Shown here: piece after piece, positions 56,012 through 64,000 of the stretch
Position numbering within the stretch: position 1 is the stretch's first letter
Layout of the letters: every line of letters starts with the position of its first letter
Assembly: GCF_001305515.1 (NCBI RefSeq)
Contig: NZ_LJYW01000001.1
Span: 4,758,049 to 4,822,048 of the forward strand
DNA: 64,000 nt
Source: Prosthecodimorpha hirschii
Lineage (GTDB): Bacteria; Pseudomonadota; Alphaproteobacteria; Rhizobiales; Ancalomicrobiaceae
Direction of reading: 5' to 3'
Position numbers and translations under genes: made by a program
The notes under the pieces: model-generated
What the model was told of the DNA's origin: nothing
Seen by the model: the letters and a program-made list of their open reading frames with translations, nothing else
Databases searched by the model: none

Positions 56012-56660
56012 TGATAAAATCCTAAAATGCAGTGAAACCACAAGGAGATGTGGTGTCTACAACGTTTCGGGATTGATTTTGAAGTCTTATATGTCCCTGC
56101 AACTTCAGTGAAATATCAAATTCAGGTTCCCGTCTCCGTGGGCCGGATGCGTGGAAACACCGATTTGGATAAATCGATTGAATTTATACTTGGCGCAGGT
56201 CAATCGCGTTGCTTCGAATGCAGAAAATTGAATATTTTGATCGAAAAAAGCCTCGTGCGATCGAAGGTCGATCAAGTGGATCGTCCTCGCAGAGCTTTCG
56301 CGATTCGTTCGGAACCTCGCGGCGGCAGGAAACGCACCGGAGAATCGTATCGTTTGCTGCGCAGAGACTTGCCGGCGTCGCGGCGGCGCCGTCAAGCCAT
56401 GGCGATAAATCCAACCGTCACGGCGCCTGAGGCCTGGCGCGTGTGCGGCCGCCGGGATCGCCGGACGGCCTGGACCGCCTCCGATCGGGTGAGGGGGCCA
56501 GCACAGGACGGACCGATGCCACCCTTGGCCCCTGGGATCGCCCGCCTGCCGGGCAGCACGATCGCAGCGGGCGGCGCGGGTCGGCGCTTCGGGTCACGCC
56601 TCCCGGCAGGGGCGGCGGCACGGCTCCGGCGGATCGGTGATCCCGTTCCGACGCTTCCCG

Positions 56661-56688
56661 GCGTTCCGGCCGCGGGCCGCCGGAACGC
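56661..56688. terminator. Hairpin after the copper operon
   Basis: GCGTTCCGGC (56661-56670) and GCCGGAACGC (56679-56688) form a perfect 10-bp stem about 40 bases after the PCu(A)C stop. A third partial copy, GCGTTCCGGAAC, lies at 56708-56719. No T-tract follows. Confidence 0.4.
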
Positions 56689-56727
56689 GCGCGCGGGCTG
56701 CGTCCCGCGTTCCGGAACCGCCGGCCG

Positions 56728-57207
56728 TCAATGGCCCATATGCTTCTCGGTGCTGCCCTGGGCGCCGATCGCCTCGACCTGGAACTCGACCTGCAAGGAC
56801 CCGGCCTTTTCGAAGACCAGCGTCGCCTTGACGGTCTCGCCCTGCTTGAGGGGGCGCTTCAGGTCCATCAGCATGACGTGGAAGCCGCCGGGCTTCAGTT
56901 CCACCGTCTTGCCGGGCGCGATCTCGAGCCCCTTGTCGAGCGCGCGCATCTTCATGATGCCGTCGATCACCGCCATTTCGTGGATCTCGACCCGGCCGGC
57001 GACCTCGGCGCTGCCGGCGACCAGCCGGTCGGCCGCGCTGCCGGCATTCTTGATCTTCATGAAGCCGCCGCCGACGGTCGCGCCGCCCGGCGTCGCCCGC
57101 GCCCAGGGATGGTCGATCTGCAGATCGCCGACCTTGTAGTCATGGGCGAAGGCCGGAGCGGCGATGAGCGTGGCGCCGATCAGTGCGGCGAACAGGGACT
57201 TGGTCAT
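56728..57207 (-). CDS. Periplasmic copper chaperone PCu(A)C
   Basis: A 159-residue exported protein with a signal peptide (about 1-21). The cupredoxin-like PCu(A)C domain contains the copper ligands in HEMAVIDGIMKM and FHVMLMDL, fitting HxM...M...HxM. An extra EKHMGH tail adds possible ligands. The family delivers Cu(I) to the CuA centre or SenC/Sco proteins for cytochrome oxidase assembly. It is the last gene of the copper-linked operon. Confidence 0.92.
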   Translation of the reverse strand: MTKSLFAALIGATLIAAPAFAHDYKVGDLQIDHPWARATPGGATVGGGFMKIKNAGSAADRLVAGSAEVAGRVEIHEMAVIDGIMKMRALDKGLEIAPGKTVELKPGGFHVMLMDLKRPLKQGETVKATLVFEKAGSLQVEFQVEAIGAQGSTEKHMGH

Positions 57208-57284
57208 GACGGAACTCCTTGGGTCATGGGCAGGGGTGAGAGGGGCTGCGGGCGACAGGCCGCCCGACGCCGGGTTGCCTTCGG

Positions 57285-57530
57285 TTACCGAAGGCCGGTG
57301 GCGGTGACGATGACGAGACTGACCAGTGCCGACACGGCGCCGATCTCTGCAAACAGGATCACACCCGGATAGCCGAACTGGAGCGCCACGATCAGGAACA
57401 ATTCGACCAGGATCGCCGCATAGCTGAGCAGCAGTTTCTCGGTTCTGCCGAACTGCTCGAAGGCCATGCGGCCGGAGGGCGGTTTCGGCGCGTCGCTGGC
57501 CGGGAGGGCGGGGCTGTCGGTCGCGATCAT
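57285..57530 (-). CDS. Small membrane protein of unknown function
   Basis: An 81-residue protein. A cytoplasmic-looking N-terminus (1-30) is followed by two hydrophobic helices (about 35-52 and 58-78). I recognise no family. It lies between the Crp/Fnr regulator and the PCu(A)C gene on the same strand, so it is probably part of the operon. Confidence 0.55.
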   Translation of the reverse strand: MIATDSPALPASDAPKPPSGRMAFEQFGRTEKLLLSYAAILVELFLIVALQFGYPGVILFAEIGAVSALVSLVIVTATGLR

Positions 57531-57617
57531 CCTTGGTCCTTCAGGTCCGGGGGCCGCAGCGCTGCGGGCGGCGGGGCAGGGGCTATGGGTGGGGTCAACG
57601 CGGCGTCTCCTCTGCCA

Positions 57618-58379
57618 TCATGCGGCGTGGCCGAGCGTCGTGGGAACGCCGGTGCGGCGCGGCGACCGAGAGTCACGCGCCGTCGGGGCCGGCAGCGCCG
57701 CCGCGGCCGCGATGCCGTAGCGATCGAGAATTTCGAACCGGGACTGGTCCTGGATCAGGAGCAGACCCTCGCGCTGGAAGGTGGACAGGGTCCGGCTGAC
57801 CGTCTCGATGACCAGGCCGAGCCAGTCGCCCAGATCCTGCCGGGTCAGCGGGCAGTGGAACGGGCCGTCGCCCGCGCCGAGAACCGCCTGCAGCCGGATC
57901 AGCCCGGAGGCGACGCGCTCGCGGGCGGATTTCCGGCCGAGCAGAAAGGCGTGGTCGCGCTGGCGCGAAAGGGCGCGGGTGGCCTGCTCGTAGAGCGCCA
58001 TGGCGTCGTCGGCCGGTGCCGGGTCGGCGCGCCGGGCGCATAGGCGCACCCGCGTCACCGCTTCGGCGCCGCACACATGGATCAGGCCGGAATCGAGCCC
58101 GATGGCGTCGCCGGGGCCGAGCAGATCGACGATCTGTCGGCGGCCGTCGCCGAGCGACTTGGTCAGGGCGACGCAACCGGCGACGATCGTCGTGATGCCA
58201 TGCTTCCGGTCGCCTTCACCATGCAGGACGGTCCGCGGCGCGAATTCGCGGACGGGACCGGATCGCAGGTCGCGACGGTCCCGAACGGCGTCCTCGCCGA
58301 TGCGGGCCGGCGACAGGGCCGAGGTGCCGATGACGTCCGGCGGCAGGACCACCGGGTCGGTTTCATGGTCTCGCAACAT
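57618..58379 (-). CDS. Crp/Fnr family transcriptional regulator
   Basis: A 253-residue regulator from ATG 58379, overlapping the DUF2946 gene by 17 bases. The cyclic-nucleotide-like effector domain (about 40-150) has VLHGEGDRKHGITTIVAGCVALTK and LLGPGDAIG. The C-terminal winged helix has CPLTRQDLGDWLGLVIETVSRTLSTFQREGLL, with the E-x-x-SR recognition helix of FNR/FixK. The N-terminal Cys cluster of true FNR is absent, so direct iron-sulfur sensing is unlikely. Cys residues at CVALTK, HVCGAE and RLCARR might respond to metal or redox. It probably regulates its own operon. Confidence 0.87.
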   Translation of the reverse strand: MLRDHETDPVVLPPDVIGTSALSPARIGEDAVRDRRDLRSGPVREFAPRTVLHGEGDRKHGITTIVAGCVALTKSLGDGRRQIVDLLGPGDAIGLDSGLIHVCGAEAVTRVRLCARRADPAPADDAMALYEQATRALSRQRDHAFLLGRKSARERVASGLIRLQAVLGAGDGPFHCPLTRQDLGDWLGLVIETVSRTLSTFQREGLLLIQDQSRFEILDRYGIAAAAALPAPTARDSRSPRRTGVPTTLGHAA

Positions 58380-58860
58380 CTGAGTCTCTCGAAAGGTTCG
58401 GCGCGCACGCGGCCGCCAGCGACAAGGGGCCCCCGATATCGGGGACGGCTTCGGACCGAAGACCGAGGCCGGCCGGGGGGCCGCGCTGGCGGCACGAGGC
58501 GACGCGGACCGGGAGGGACGGCGCGTCGGGGAGCGGGGCGGCGGGATGGGCGCCGCGGACGGGCGGGAAGCCGAGGCCGGCGATCGGCGGCAGGCCGGGT
58601 GCCGCGCTGAGCCGGCAGGCGTCGCAGAGGCTGCGGTCGGCCTTGCCGGGGCCGGCCGGATCGCCGCACAGGGTCGGCACGGTCCCGTCCGGCAGCACAA
58701 AGGCCGCGCGCTCCGAGGCCGCGGCGGTGTCGAACCGGGCCGGGCCGTGGCCGAAGCCGGCGAGCGCCGCCGCCAGCACATAGGCGAACAGGACCGTCCG
58801 GGCGAGCCAGGCCGGAAGCGGGCCGCCGATGTGCAGGAGGGCGCGCCGCGATGGCGTCAT
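58363..58860 (-). CDS. DUF2946-like small secreted or membrane protein
   Basis: A 165-residue protein with an N-terminal hydrophobic helix (about 18-38). A Cys pair LCDACRLSAAPGLPP (about 78-92) with a further Cys at TLCGDP resembles the DUF2946 motif. These small proteins recur next to copper and TonB/PCu(A)C genes. The role is unknown; the CxxC and its context suggest metal handling. It overlaps the ATPase gene by 4 bases and the Crp gene by 17. Confidence 0.7.
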   Translation of the reverse strand: MTPSRRALLHIGGPLPAWLARTVLFAYVLAAALAGFGHGPARFDTAAASERAAFVLPDGTVPTLCGDPAGPGKADRSLCDACRLSAAPGLPPIAGLGFPPVRGAHPAAPLPDAPSLPVRVASCRQRGPPAGLGLRSEAVPDIGGPLSLAAACAPNLSRDSDVARP

Positions 58861-59639
58861 GGCGCGCCCCGCAGGGCATCGGCGCCGCGCGGCAGGGCGC
58901 GCAGGGCGGCAACGGTCGTGAGGCCGTCTGCGGCCGCGGTCAGGCGGGCCTCGACGCCGTAGACGGCGGCGATCATGCCAGCATCGATGACCGACGCCGG
59001 CGCGCCGGTTGCGAAGATCCGGCCCTGCCTGAGCACGACGGCATGGTCGGCATAGCGCAGGGCCGCGTTGAGATCGTGGATGGTCACGATCGTGGTCAGG
59101 CCGCGCCGCCGCGTCTCGTCCCGGACGAGGTCGAGCAGTTCGAGCGCATGGCGCAGGTCGAGCGCGCTGGTCGGCTCGTCGAGCAGGATCACGGCCGGCT
59201 CGCGCGCCAGCACCTGGGCGAGTTGGACCAGTTGGCGCTGGCCCCCGCTGAGCGTTCCGAACAGCCGGCCGGCACGATCCGCCATGCCGACGGCCTCGAG
59301 CGCGGACGCGACGGCGGCCATGTCGGCCTCGCCGACCCGATAGCCGATCCGGCCGATCCGCCCGAGCAGCACCACCTCCAGCACGGTCAGCACAGGCCGC
59401 ACCGCGATGTCCTGCGGCATGTAGCCGATGACGCGGTCGGCGGGGCGCGGACCGCCGTCGAAGGAGATCCGGCCGGCATGGGGCAGGAGGCCGGCCAGCG
59501 CGCGCATCAGGGTGCTCTTGCCGGACCCGTTCGGGCCGATCAGGGCGGTCACCGCGCCGGGTGCCGCGGTCGCCGTCACGTCGTGCAGCACCGGCACGCC
59601 GCCGAGCCGGACCGAGAGCCCCTCTGTCGCGATCCTCAC
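58857..59639 (-). CDS. ABC transporter ATP-binding protein (FecE/BtuD type)
   Basis: A 260-residue ATPase from GTG 59639, overlapping the permease stop by 4 bases. Walker [10 protein letters not shown] (35-43), signature [16 protein letters not shown], Walker [13 protein letters not shown] and the switch His (TIHDLN) are all intact. FecE/BtuD-like subunits power FecCD-type importers of metal chelates. Its permease and binding protein are adjacent, so the importer is complete. Confidence 0.95.
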   Translation of the reverse strand: MRIATEGLSVRLGGVPVLHDVTATAAPGAVTALIGPNGSGKSTLMRALAGLLPHAGRISFDGGPRPADRVIGYMPQDIAVRPVLTVLEVVLLGRIGRIGYRVGEADMAAVASALEAVGMADRAGRLFGTLSGGQRQLVQLAQVLAREPAVILLDEPTSALDLRHALELLDLVRDETRRRGLTTIVTIHDLNAALRYADHAVVLRQGRIFATGAPASVIDAGMIAAVYGVEARLTAAADGLTTVAALRALPRGADALRGAP

Positions 59640-60730
59640 CAGTAGGCCCTCCGCGTGCCGACGACGAGCCAGAGGAAGAACGGCACCCCGACCAGCGCCG
59701 TGACGATGCCGATCGGGAAGATGGCGCCGGGCATGACGGTCTTGCTGGCGATCGAGGCGGCCGACAGCAGCAGCGCGCCGAACAGGGCGGAGGCCGGCAG
59801 CAGATAGCGCTGGTCCTCGCCGATCAGCATGCGCGCCGCATGCGGGGCGACCAGGCCGACGAAGCCGATCGTGCCGACGAAGGCGACCGCGACCGCCGTC
59901 AGCAGCGAGACCAGGGCCAGGATGCGCAGCCGCAGCCCGTCGACCCGGACGCCGAGCGCGCGCGCCCGCTCGTCGCCGAGCTTCAGGGCGGTCAGCCGCC
60001 AGACATCGCGCGCCAGGATCGGAACCGTCACGGCCAGCACCAGACAGACCGCGGCGAGCTTGTCCCAGGTCGCCTTCAGGAGGCTGCCGAACAGCCAGAA
60101 CACGATCTGCTGCAGCGCCTCCGGCGAGGCGACGAACTGCAAGAGCGCCAGCAGCGCCTGGAACAGGAACAGGATGGCGACGCCGGCGAGCACCAGCACC
60201 TCGGCCGTCGCGCCGCGCATCCGCCCGACGCCATAGACCCCCGAGGCGGCCAGCCCGGCGAACACGAAGGCACCGAGCGGGATGGCGCGCGCCTCGGCGA
60301 GCGGCAGGAGGCCGCCGAAGACGATCATCAGGGCCGCCCCGAAGCCGGCGCCGGCGGCGATGCCGAGCGTGTAGGAGGAGGCGAGCGGATTGTTGAGGAT
60401 GGTTTGCATCAGTGCGCCGGTCAGCCCGAGCGCCGCGCCGACCGCGATCGCCATCAGGGCGATCGGCAGCCGGATGGTCCACACGATGGTGTCGACCATC
60501 CGGTCGCCGCCGCGTCCGAGCACCGACAGGACCACGTCGCCGACCGGCAGGAAGGCCGGGCCGGTGGCGATGTCGAGCATCGCCGAGACCGCCAGCGCGC
60601 AGCCGCCCGCCGCCAGAACGGCCCGCCGTCGCCGGCCCAGCGCCCGGTAGACGGCACCGAGGTCGTCGGCGGCCGATGCCGGGGGCGGGTCGTTGCGCAG
60701 GCCGGACGGCGGGGTCGTGACGAGCGTCAT
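59636..60730 (-). CDS. FecCD-family ABC transporter permease
   Basis: A 364-residue permease with about 10 hydrophobic helices. It carries the FecCD motifs [46 protein letters not shown] and a coupling region [12 protein letters not shown], then [20 protein letters not shown]. The family transports ferric siderophores, heme, cobalamin and related metal chelates. A single gene implies a homodimeric permease. It overlaps both neighbours by 4 bases. Confidence 0.95.
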   Translation of the reverse strand: MTLVTTPPSGLRNDPPPASAADDLGAVYRALGRRRRAVLAAGGCALAVSAMLDIATGPAFLPVGDVVLSVLGRGGDRMVDTIVWTIRLPIALMAIAVGAALGLTGALMQTILNNPLASSYTLGIAAGAGFGAALMIVFGGLLPLAEARAIPLGAFVFAGLAASGVYGVGRMRGATAEVLVLAGVAILFLFQALLALLQFVASPEALQQIVFWLFGSLLKATWDKLAAVCLVLAVTVPILARDVWRLTALKLGDERARALGVRVDGLRLRILALVSLLTAVAVAFVGTIGFVGLVAPHAARMLIGEDQRYLLPASALFGALLLSAASIASKTVMPGAIFPIGIVTALVGVPFFLWLVVGTRRAYW

Positions 60731-61890
60731 GGCGCGAGCTTGAGCGCCCAGGTGCCCGAGAAGGGAACCGGGAGATATTTGGCGTGGTAGGCGGCGAGTT
60801 CGGCGAGCGGGTCGACATCGGCGAAGGCCGCCGGATAGAGCCGCTTGGCGATATATTGTTGGGCCGTGTAGTCGTAGAGGGTCCGGGCGAGGCCGTGCTC
60901 GAGGGCATGGATCTCGCCGGCCTTGATGGCCTTCAGATCGGACCAGCCGGGGCGCGCCGCGTAGGGAGCCAGGCTGGCGCGGGTGATCTCCGGGGTCGCA
61001 TCGTAGCCGAGCCGGACGGCATTCGGGCGGCCGACCCAGGAGGAGCCGCCGATGAAGATGAATTCGGGATTGGCGGCGAGGACATATTCCGGATTGAGCG
61101 GGCCGTAGGGTCCCGGGATGCGGCCGTTGGTGATGTTCTCGGCACCGAGATTGTCGAGGATGCGGCCCCACATGGTGCCGTTGTAGCTGTTGCCGACGGA
61201 GGCGGCGCCGGTCTGGCCGATCTCGACATAGACCTTCGGCTTCGGGCCCTTCGGCAGGGAGGCGATGCGCCGCTGGATGTCGGCCATCTTGGTTTCGTAG
61301 AGGCTGGCCAGTTCCTCGGCGCGCGCGTCGGCGCCCATCACGGCTCCGATGGCGCGGGTCGAGGCGGCATGGCGCTCGGTGATCTGGGCATTGTAGTCGA
61401 AGGCGACGATCCTGATGCCGGCGGCCTCGATCTGCGCCCGCGCGGTCGCGGTCGCCTCCCAGGAAATCTGCGGCATCAGCAGGACGTCGGGCTTCAGCGC
61501 GATGACCTTCTCGGCCGAGAAGGTGCCTTCGTCGGTGCTGCCGACATCCGGCTTCTCGGCGATCTCGGGGATCTTCGCGACGTAGCGCGACCAGATGGCC
61601 GGCCGCCAGCCGGCCCAGACGGCGCGGTTGATGCCGACCACGCGCTTCCAGCCGTCCGCTCCGGCGATGGCCGTGAACTCCTCGTAGTTGAACATCACCA
61701 CCACGCGGCCGGCGGGGGCGTCGATGGTCACCTCCCGGCCGAGCGCGTCCTTGATGGTGCGCATCGTCGCGAGGGCCGGTTCCGCCAGCGCGAAGGTCAT
61801 CAGCGCCACGGCGGCCGCGAGGCCGGCTGCGCCCCGGCGCAAGGCCGCAAGGGTGACGGCCGGCTTGGCGGCCTGTTCGGATCCGATCAC
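60727..61890 (-). CDS. ABC transporter substrate-binding protein (metal chelate type)
   Basis: A 387-residue periplasmic binding protein from GTG 61890, overlapping copCD by 4 bases. A signal or anchor region (about 18-42) is followed by the TroA/FepB-like fold: DALGREVTIDAPAGRVVVMFN, PDVGSTDEGTFSAEKVIALKPDVLLMPQI and the long central helix. The family binds ferric siderophores, heme or vitamin B12. Because it sits between CopC-CopD and other copper genes, its ligand may be copper or a copper chelate rather than iron. This is inferred from context only. Confidence 0.9.
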   Translation of the reverse strand: MIGSEQAAKPAVTLAALRRGAAGLAAAVALMTFALAEPALATMRTIKDALGREVTIDAPAGRVVVMFNYEEFTAIAGADGWKRVVGINRAVWAGWRPAIWSRYVAKIPEIAEKPDVGSTDEGTFSAEKVIALKPDVLLMPQISWEATATARAQIEAAGIRIVAFDYNAQITERHAASTRAIGAVMGADARAEELASLYETKMADIQRRIASLPKGPKPKVYVEIGQTGAASVGNSYNGTMWGRILDNLGAENITNGRIPGPYGPLNPEYVLAANPEFIFIGGSSWVGRPNAVRLGYDATPEITRASLAPYAARPGWSDLKAIKAGEIHALEHGLARTLYDYTAQQYIAKRLYPAAFADVDPLAELAAYHAKYLPVPFSGTWALKLAP

Positions 61891-63488
61891 GGGCGTATCT
61901 CCAGTTCGGTCTTGAGCGTGGTCTTTTCGAAGTCGCTGATCAGGATCTCGATCTCGGCCGTCCACCGGCCTGCCAGCGGCAGCGGCAGGGCTTCGACATG
62001 CCAGCGGCCGTCCGGGGCGAGCCGGGCCTGACGCCGGACCGGCTCGATCCCGGCCTGGTCGGGGCGCAGCGAGACGGCGACTTCGCGCGCCGGCAATGGC
62101 CCGAAATCGCCGGTCATCAGCGCGATCGCGGCCGCATTGGCGCCGCGCCGACCGGGCCGGACCGAGACATCGGCCATGGCGGCCGCCGTATGGGCATGGG
62201 CGGAGATGCCGGCGCGGTCGGCGGCATGCAGCGCGCGCGGCGGCGGGGTCAGGCGCCAGCCGGCGACGATCGCGAGCACGGCGAGGCCGATCACCATCTC
62301 GATGCGGATGGAGCGGATCAGGGCAAGGCGTGGGGAGCGTCTGGCCGTCGCAAGGCGCGGCGTCAGGATCTGGCGGTTGTAGGCGGCGATCGCCAGGAGG
62401 GCGGCGACCCCGACGAGCTTCATGGCGAGCAACCGGCCATAGGGGGTCTCGACGAAAGCCCCGAGGCCCTCCATCTGCACCACGGCGAGGCCGAGCCCGG
62501 TCGCCGCGAGAAGCGCGACCAGCACCACCGCCGTCCGGGAGAAGCGCTCGACCAGCGGCAGCGGATCGGCGGTGCGGTCGGCGAGCGCGCCGCCGAGCGG
62601 CACCAGGGCGCCGAGCCAGTAGACCGCCGCCGCGGCATGGACGAACACCGCCAGAGCCATGAAGGGCCGCGGTTCCGCCATGGCGGCGTGGCCGGTGGCC
62701 GCGAAGGAGCCGGCTCCGACCAGCCAGGCCAGTCCGGCCAGCAGGGCCGCCAGAGCGGGGCGGGCCGGACCCGCGGCCGTCGCCAGGAACGCCAGCAGGC
62801 CGCTGCCTGCGGCCAGGATCGCCGCCGGTGCGACGCTCGTGGCGAGAGCGGCCCGCCAGGCCGCCGGCGTCGCGACGGCTCCGAAGGACCCGCCGAGCAC
62901 GTCGGCGCCCTGCAGGGCGAAGCCGAGGCCGGCGGCCGGAACGACGGCGAGGGCCACGATCCCGACGATCCGCCGCATGCCGGCGAGCGAGCGGGCGGTC
63001 CGGCCGGTCAGGATCGTGAAGGCGGCGCCGCCGACCCCGAGGGTCATCAGCACCGTGACCAGGAAGCGGATCGCGACCTGCGAGGCCGCGAAGGCAGCCG
63101 GTCGGGCATCGGCATCGATCGTCGGCCGGGCCCCCGGTGCCCCGATCGAAAAGCCGACCGTGCCGCCGACCGGATGGCCGTCGCTGGAGACGACCCGCCA
63201 GGACACGAGATAGGTGCCGCTGCCGCCGAGCGGCGGCAGGGCGGCGGCGACGGTCGCGTCCTGCGCCGTCGCCGCGAGGTCGACGATCGTGCCGTCCGGA
63301 CCGACCAGTCCGAGCCGCACGGGGGCGACCGGTTCGTTGAAGGTCAGCCGGACGGCGTCCGGCGCGGTTGCGACGACGGCGCCGTCCGCCGGACTGCTCG
63401 CGATCAGTTGCGCATGGGCCCACGCCGCCCCGCTGCTGGGGCCGAGCCACAGGACGAGGAGCGCGAGGAGAAGCGCGAGACGAGCCAT
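61887..63488 (-). CDS. CopC-CopD-YtkA copper resistance/uptake fusion protein
   Basis: A 533-residue fusion. A signal peptide (1-24) leaves His25 as the mature N-terminus (HAQLIASSPADG), the CopC copper ligand, with a second ligand His in SSDGHPVGG. The CopC domain ends near 120. CopD supplies about eight transmembrane helices (about 138-415). The C-terminal 100 residues (VSVRPGRRGANAAAIAL...WTAEIEILI) form a YtkA-like beta domain. CopC-CopD pairs move periplasmic copper across the inner membrane. The start ATG at 63488 lies 20 bases after the ycnI stop. Confidence 0.9.
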   Translation of the reverse strand: MARLALLLALLVLWLGPSSGAAWAHAQLIASSPADGAVVATAPDAVRLTFNEPVAPVRLGLVGPDGTIVDLAATAQDATVAAALPPLGGSGTYLVSWRVVSSDGHPVGGTVGFSIGAPGARPTIDADARPAAFAASQVAIRFLVTVLMTLGVGGAAFTILTGRTARSLAGMRRIVGIVALAVVPAAGLGFALQGADVLGGSFGAVATPAAWRAALATSVAPAAILAAGSGLLAFLATAAGPARPALAALLAGLAWLVGAGSFAATGHAAMAEPRPFMALAVFVHAAAAVYWLGALVPLGGALADRTADPLPLVERFSRTAVVLVALLAATGLGLAVVQMEGLGAFVETPYGRLLAMKLVGVAALLAIAAYNRQILTPRLATARRSPRLALIRSIRIEMVIGLAVLAIVAGWRLTPPPRALHAADRAGISAHAHTAAAMADVSVRPGRRGANAAAIALMTGDFGPLPAREVAVSLRPDQAGIEPVRRQARLAPDGRWHVEALPLPLAGRWTAEIEILISDFEKTTLKTELEIRP

Positions 63489-63508
63489 GGCGGGGCGCCG
63501 TCGAGGGA

Positions 63509-64000
63509 TCACGGCGTGGCCGGCAACAGCTTGACGCCGGGCGCCGGGAACTTCAGGTCGTCCGACGACTGGCCGGCGGCCGGGATCTCGATCCAGCGTT
63601 CCGCCGCGGCCTCGCATTCCTGCACGGCGGGGAAATAGAAGACGGTGTCCGGCTTCAGATCCTTGACGAAGCTGCCGCGGAAGACGAACTCGTCATAGTG
63701 CTCGTCGAGCAGCTTGCCCGTCCAGACCACTTCGGTGACGCCTTCGCTGAGCGGCGTGCCGTAGTAGTCGTAGGTCTTGGCATACTTGCCCTTGACGGTT
63801 TCCAGGGTCCAGCCGGCCTTGGGCATCGGCTTCACGGCGATGAAGCCTTCGGGGATCTTGACCCGGACCTTCAGCGTCGGCGCGCCGGCGCAGCCGTGCG
63901 GCACGCGCAGGACCGCCTTGTAGGTGGAGCCGACCTTGGCCTCGCGGCCTTCCAGAGTGGCGTGGGCGAGGGCCGAGGAGGCGGCGGCGACGCTGAACAG
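63509..64000 (-). CDS. YcnI/DUF1775 copper-associated protein, 3' part
   Basis: The last 163 codons of a gene whose start lies beyond the right edge. The visible end of the signal peptide (LFSVAAASSALA) precedes HATLEGREAKVGSTYKAVLRVPHGC. A His at the mature N-terminus and the VPHGC motif are typical of YcnI, a copper-binding protein. FxPAVQECE and a Trp-containing C-terminus also match DUF1775. YcnI genes usually sit next to copC/copD/PCu(A)C, as here. It is presumably the first or an early gene of the operon. Confidence 0.9.
   Translation of the reverse strand: MFSVAAASSALAHATLEGREAKVGSTYKAVLRVPHGCAGAPTLKVRVKIPEGFIAVKPMPKAGWTLETVKGKYAKTYDYYGTPLSEGVTEVVWTGKLLDEHYDEFVFRGSFVKDLKPDTVFYFPAVQECEAAAERWIEIPAAGQSSDDLKFPAPGVKLLPATP

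Larger units (their letters stand above)
55948..56727. other. AT-rich gene-free region
   Basis: About 780 bases between the globin-MCP start and the PCu(A)C stop. The first 300 bases are clearly AT-rich compared with the rest of the window. They hold a perfect palindrome ATATTCGAATAT (56000-56011), an ACCACA/TGTGGT hairpin (56037-56054) and an FNR/FixK-like half-symmetric site TTGGCGCAGGTCAA (56190-56203). No convincing gene is present. The compositional break suggests foreign or relaxed DNA. Confidence 0.5.

Noticed and set aside
56048-57139. A plus-strand frame starting next to AAGGAG in the AT-rich region and containing a CxxC (CFEC)
   Set aside because: The ribosome binding site abuts the ATG, the frame quickly turns into Arg/Pro-rich shadow sequence opposite PCu(A)C, and no family is recognisable.
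60731-61171. N-terminal extension of the ABC permease gene
   Set aside because: It overlaps the substrate-binding-protein gene in another frame, and ATG 60730 gives the conserved permease start with a 4-base overlap.
1-64000. CRISPR array, prophage or intact insertion sequence
   Set aside because: No regularly spaced repeats, Cas proteins, integrase, transposase or phage structural genes were found.

Overview
The window is chromosomal DNA of a high-GC, motile alphaproteobacterium, most likely of the order Hyphomicrobiales (Rhizobiales). Three kinds of gene point there: the CtrA regulatory circuit (chpT, ctrA and sciP are all present), alphaproteobacterial flagellar and chemotaxis genes including flbD, and order-typical families (EipA/DUF1134, PmtA, Omp25-like barrels). 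The genus cannot be fixed from the sequence alone. There is no rRNA, CRISPR array, phage or intact insertion sequence; one tRNA (Met, CAT) is present.

Layout. 1-119 holds the 5' end of a dipeptide-binding protein gene. 448-10569 (minus) is a seven-gene catabolic operon: N-formylglutamate-amidohydrolase-like protein, APC permease, glutamine-synthetase-like ligase, aldehyde dehydrogenase, iron alcohol dehydrogenase, choline/ethanolamine-kinase-like protein and a dimethylglycine/sarcosine dehydrogenase-like flavoprotein. A divergent RpiR-type regulator faces it. I read it as a candidate gamma-glutamylation pathway for an amino alcohol such as ethanolamine. 12054-15686 carries envelope genes and chpT. 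15820-21607 is a chemotaxis operon (cheA-cheW-cheY-cheB-cheR), followed by flhA under a perfect CtrA box. 24107-29601 is a mixed metabolic segment with a decayed vapBC locus. 29621-33842 (minus) is fliI-fliJ and a chemoreceptor with a PilZ domain. ctrA follows, divergent from fliI. 35116-41191 has two related outer-membrane barrels flanking a tandem pair of acyl-CoA-synthetase-like genes and an MFS transporter. 41305-50060 (minus) is the main flagellar block: fliK, flgD, sciP, then fliF-fliG-fliH-fliN-flbD. 50441-54543 has mnmA, a phospholipid methyltransferase, tRNA-Met, a DUF486 protein and an MFS transporter. 54607-55947 is a globin-coupled chemoreceptor. 56728-64000 (minus) is a tightly overlapped copper-linked operon: YcnI, CopC-CopD fusion, a complete FecCD-type ABC importer, a DUF2946 protein, a Crp/Fnr regulator, a small membrane protein and a PCu(A)C chaperone.

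How it works together. ChpT should pass phosphate to CtrA. SciP is the known CtrA antagonist in Caulobacter. TTAA-N7-TTAA-like boxes lie upstream of flhA, fliF, fliI and sciP, so flagellar assembly here is probably timed by the CtrA cell-cycle circuit, with FlbD acting later. GANTC methylation sites are concentrated upstream of ctrA. Two unusual chemoreceptors, one coupled to c-di-GMP through PilZ and one to oxygen or heme ligands through a globin, could feed the CheA pathway. The two most system-like loci for follow-up are the amine operon and the copper/ABC operon.
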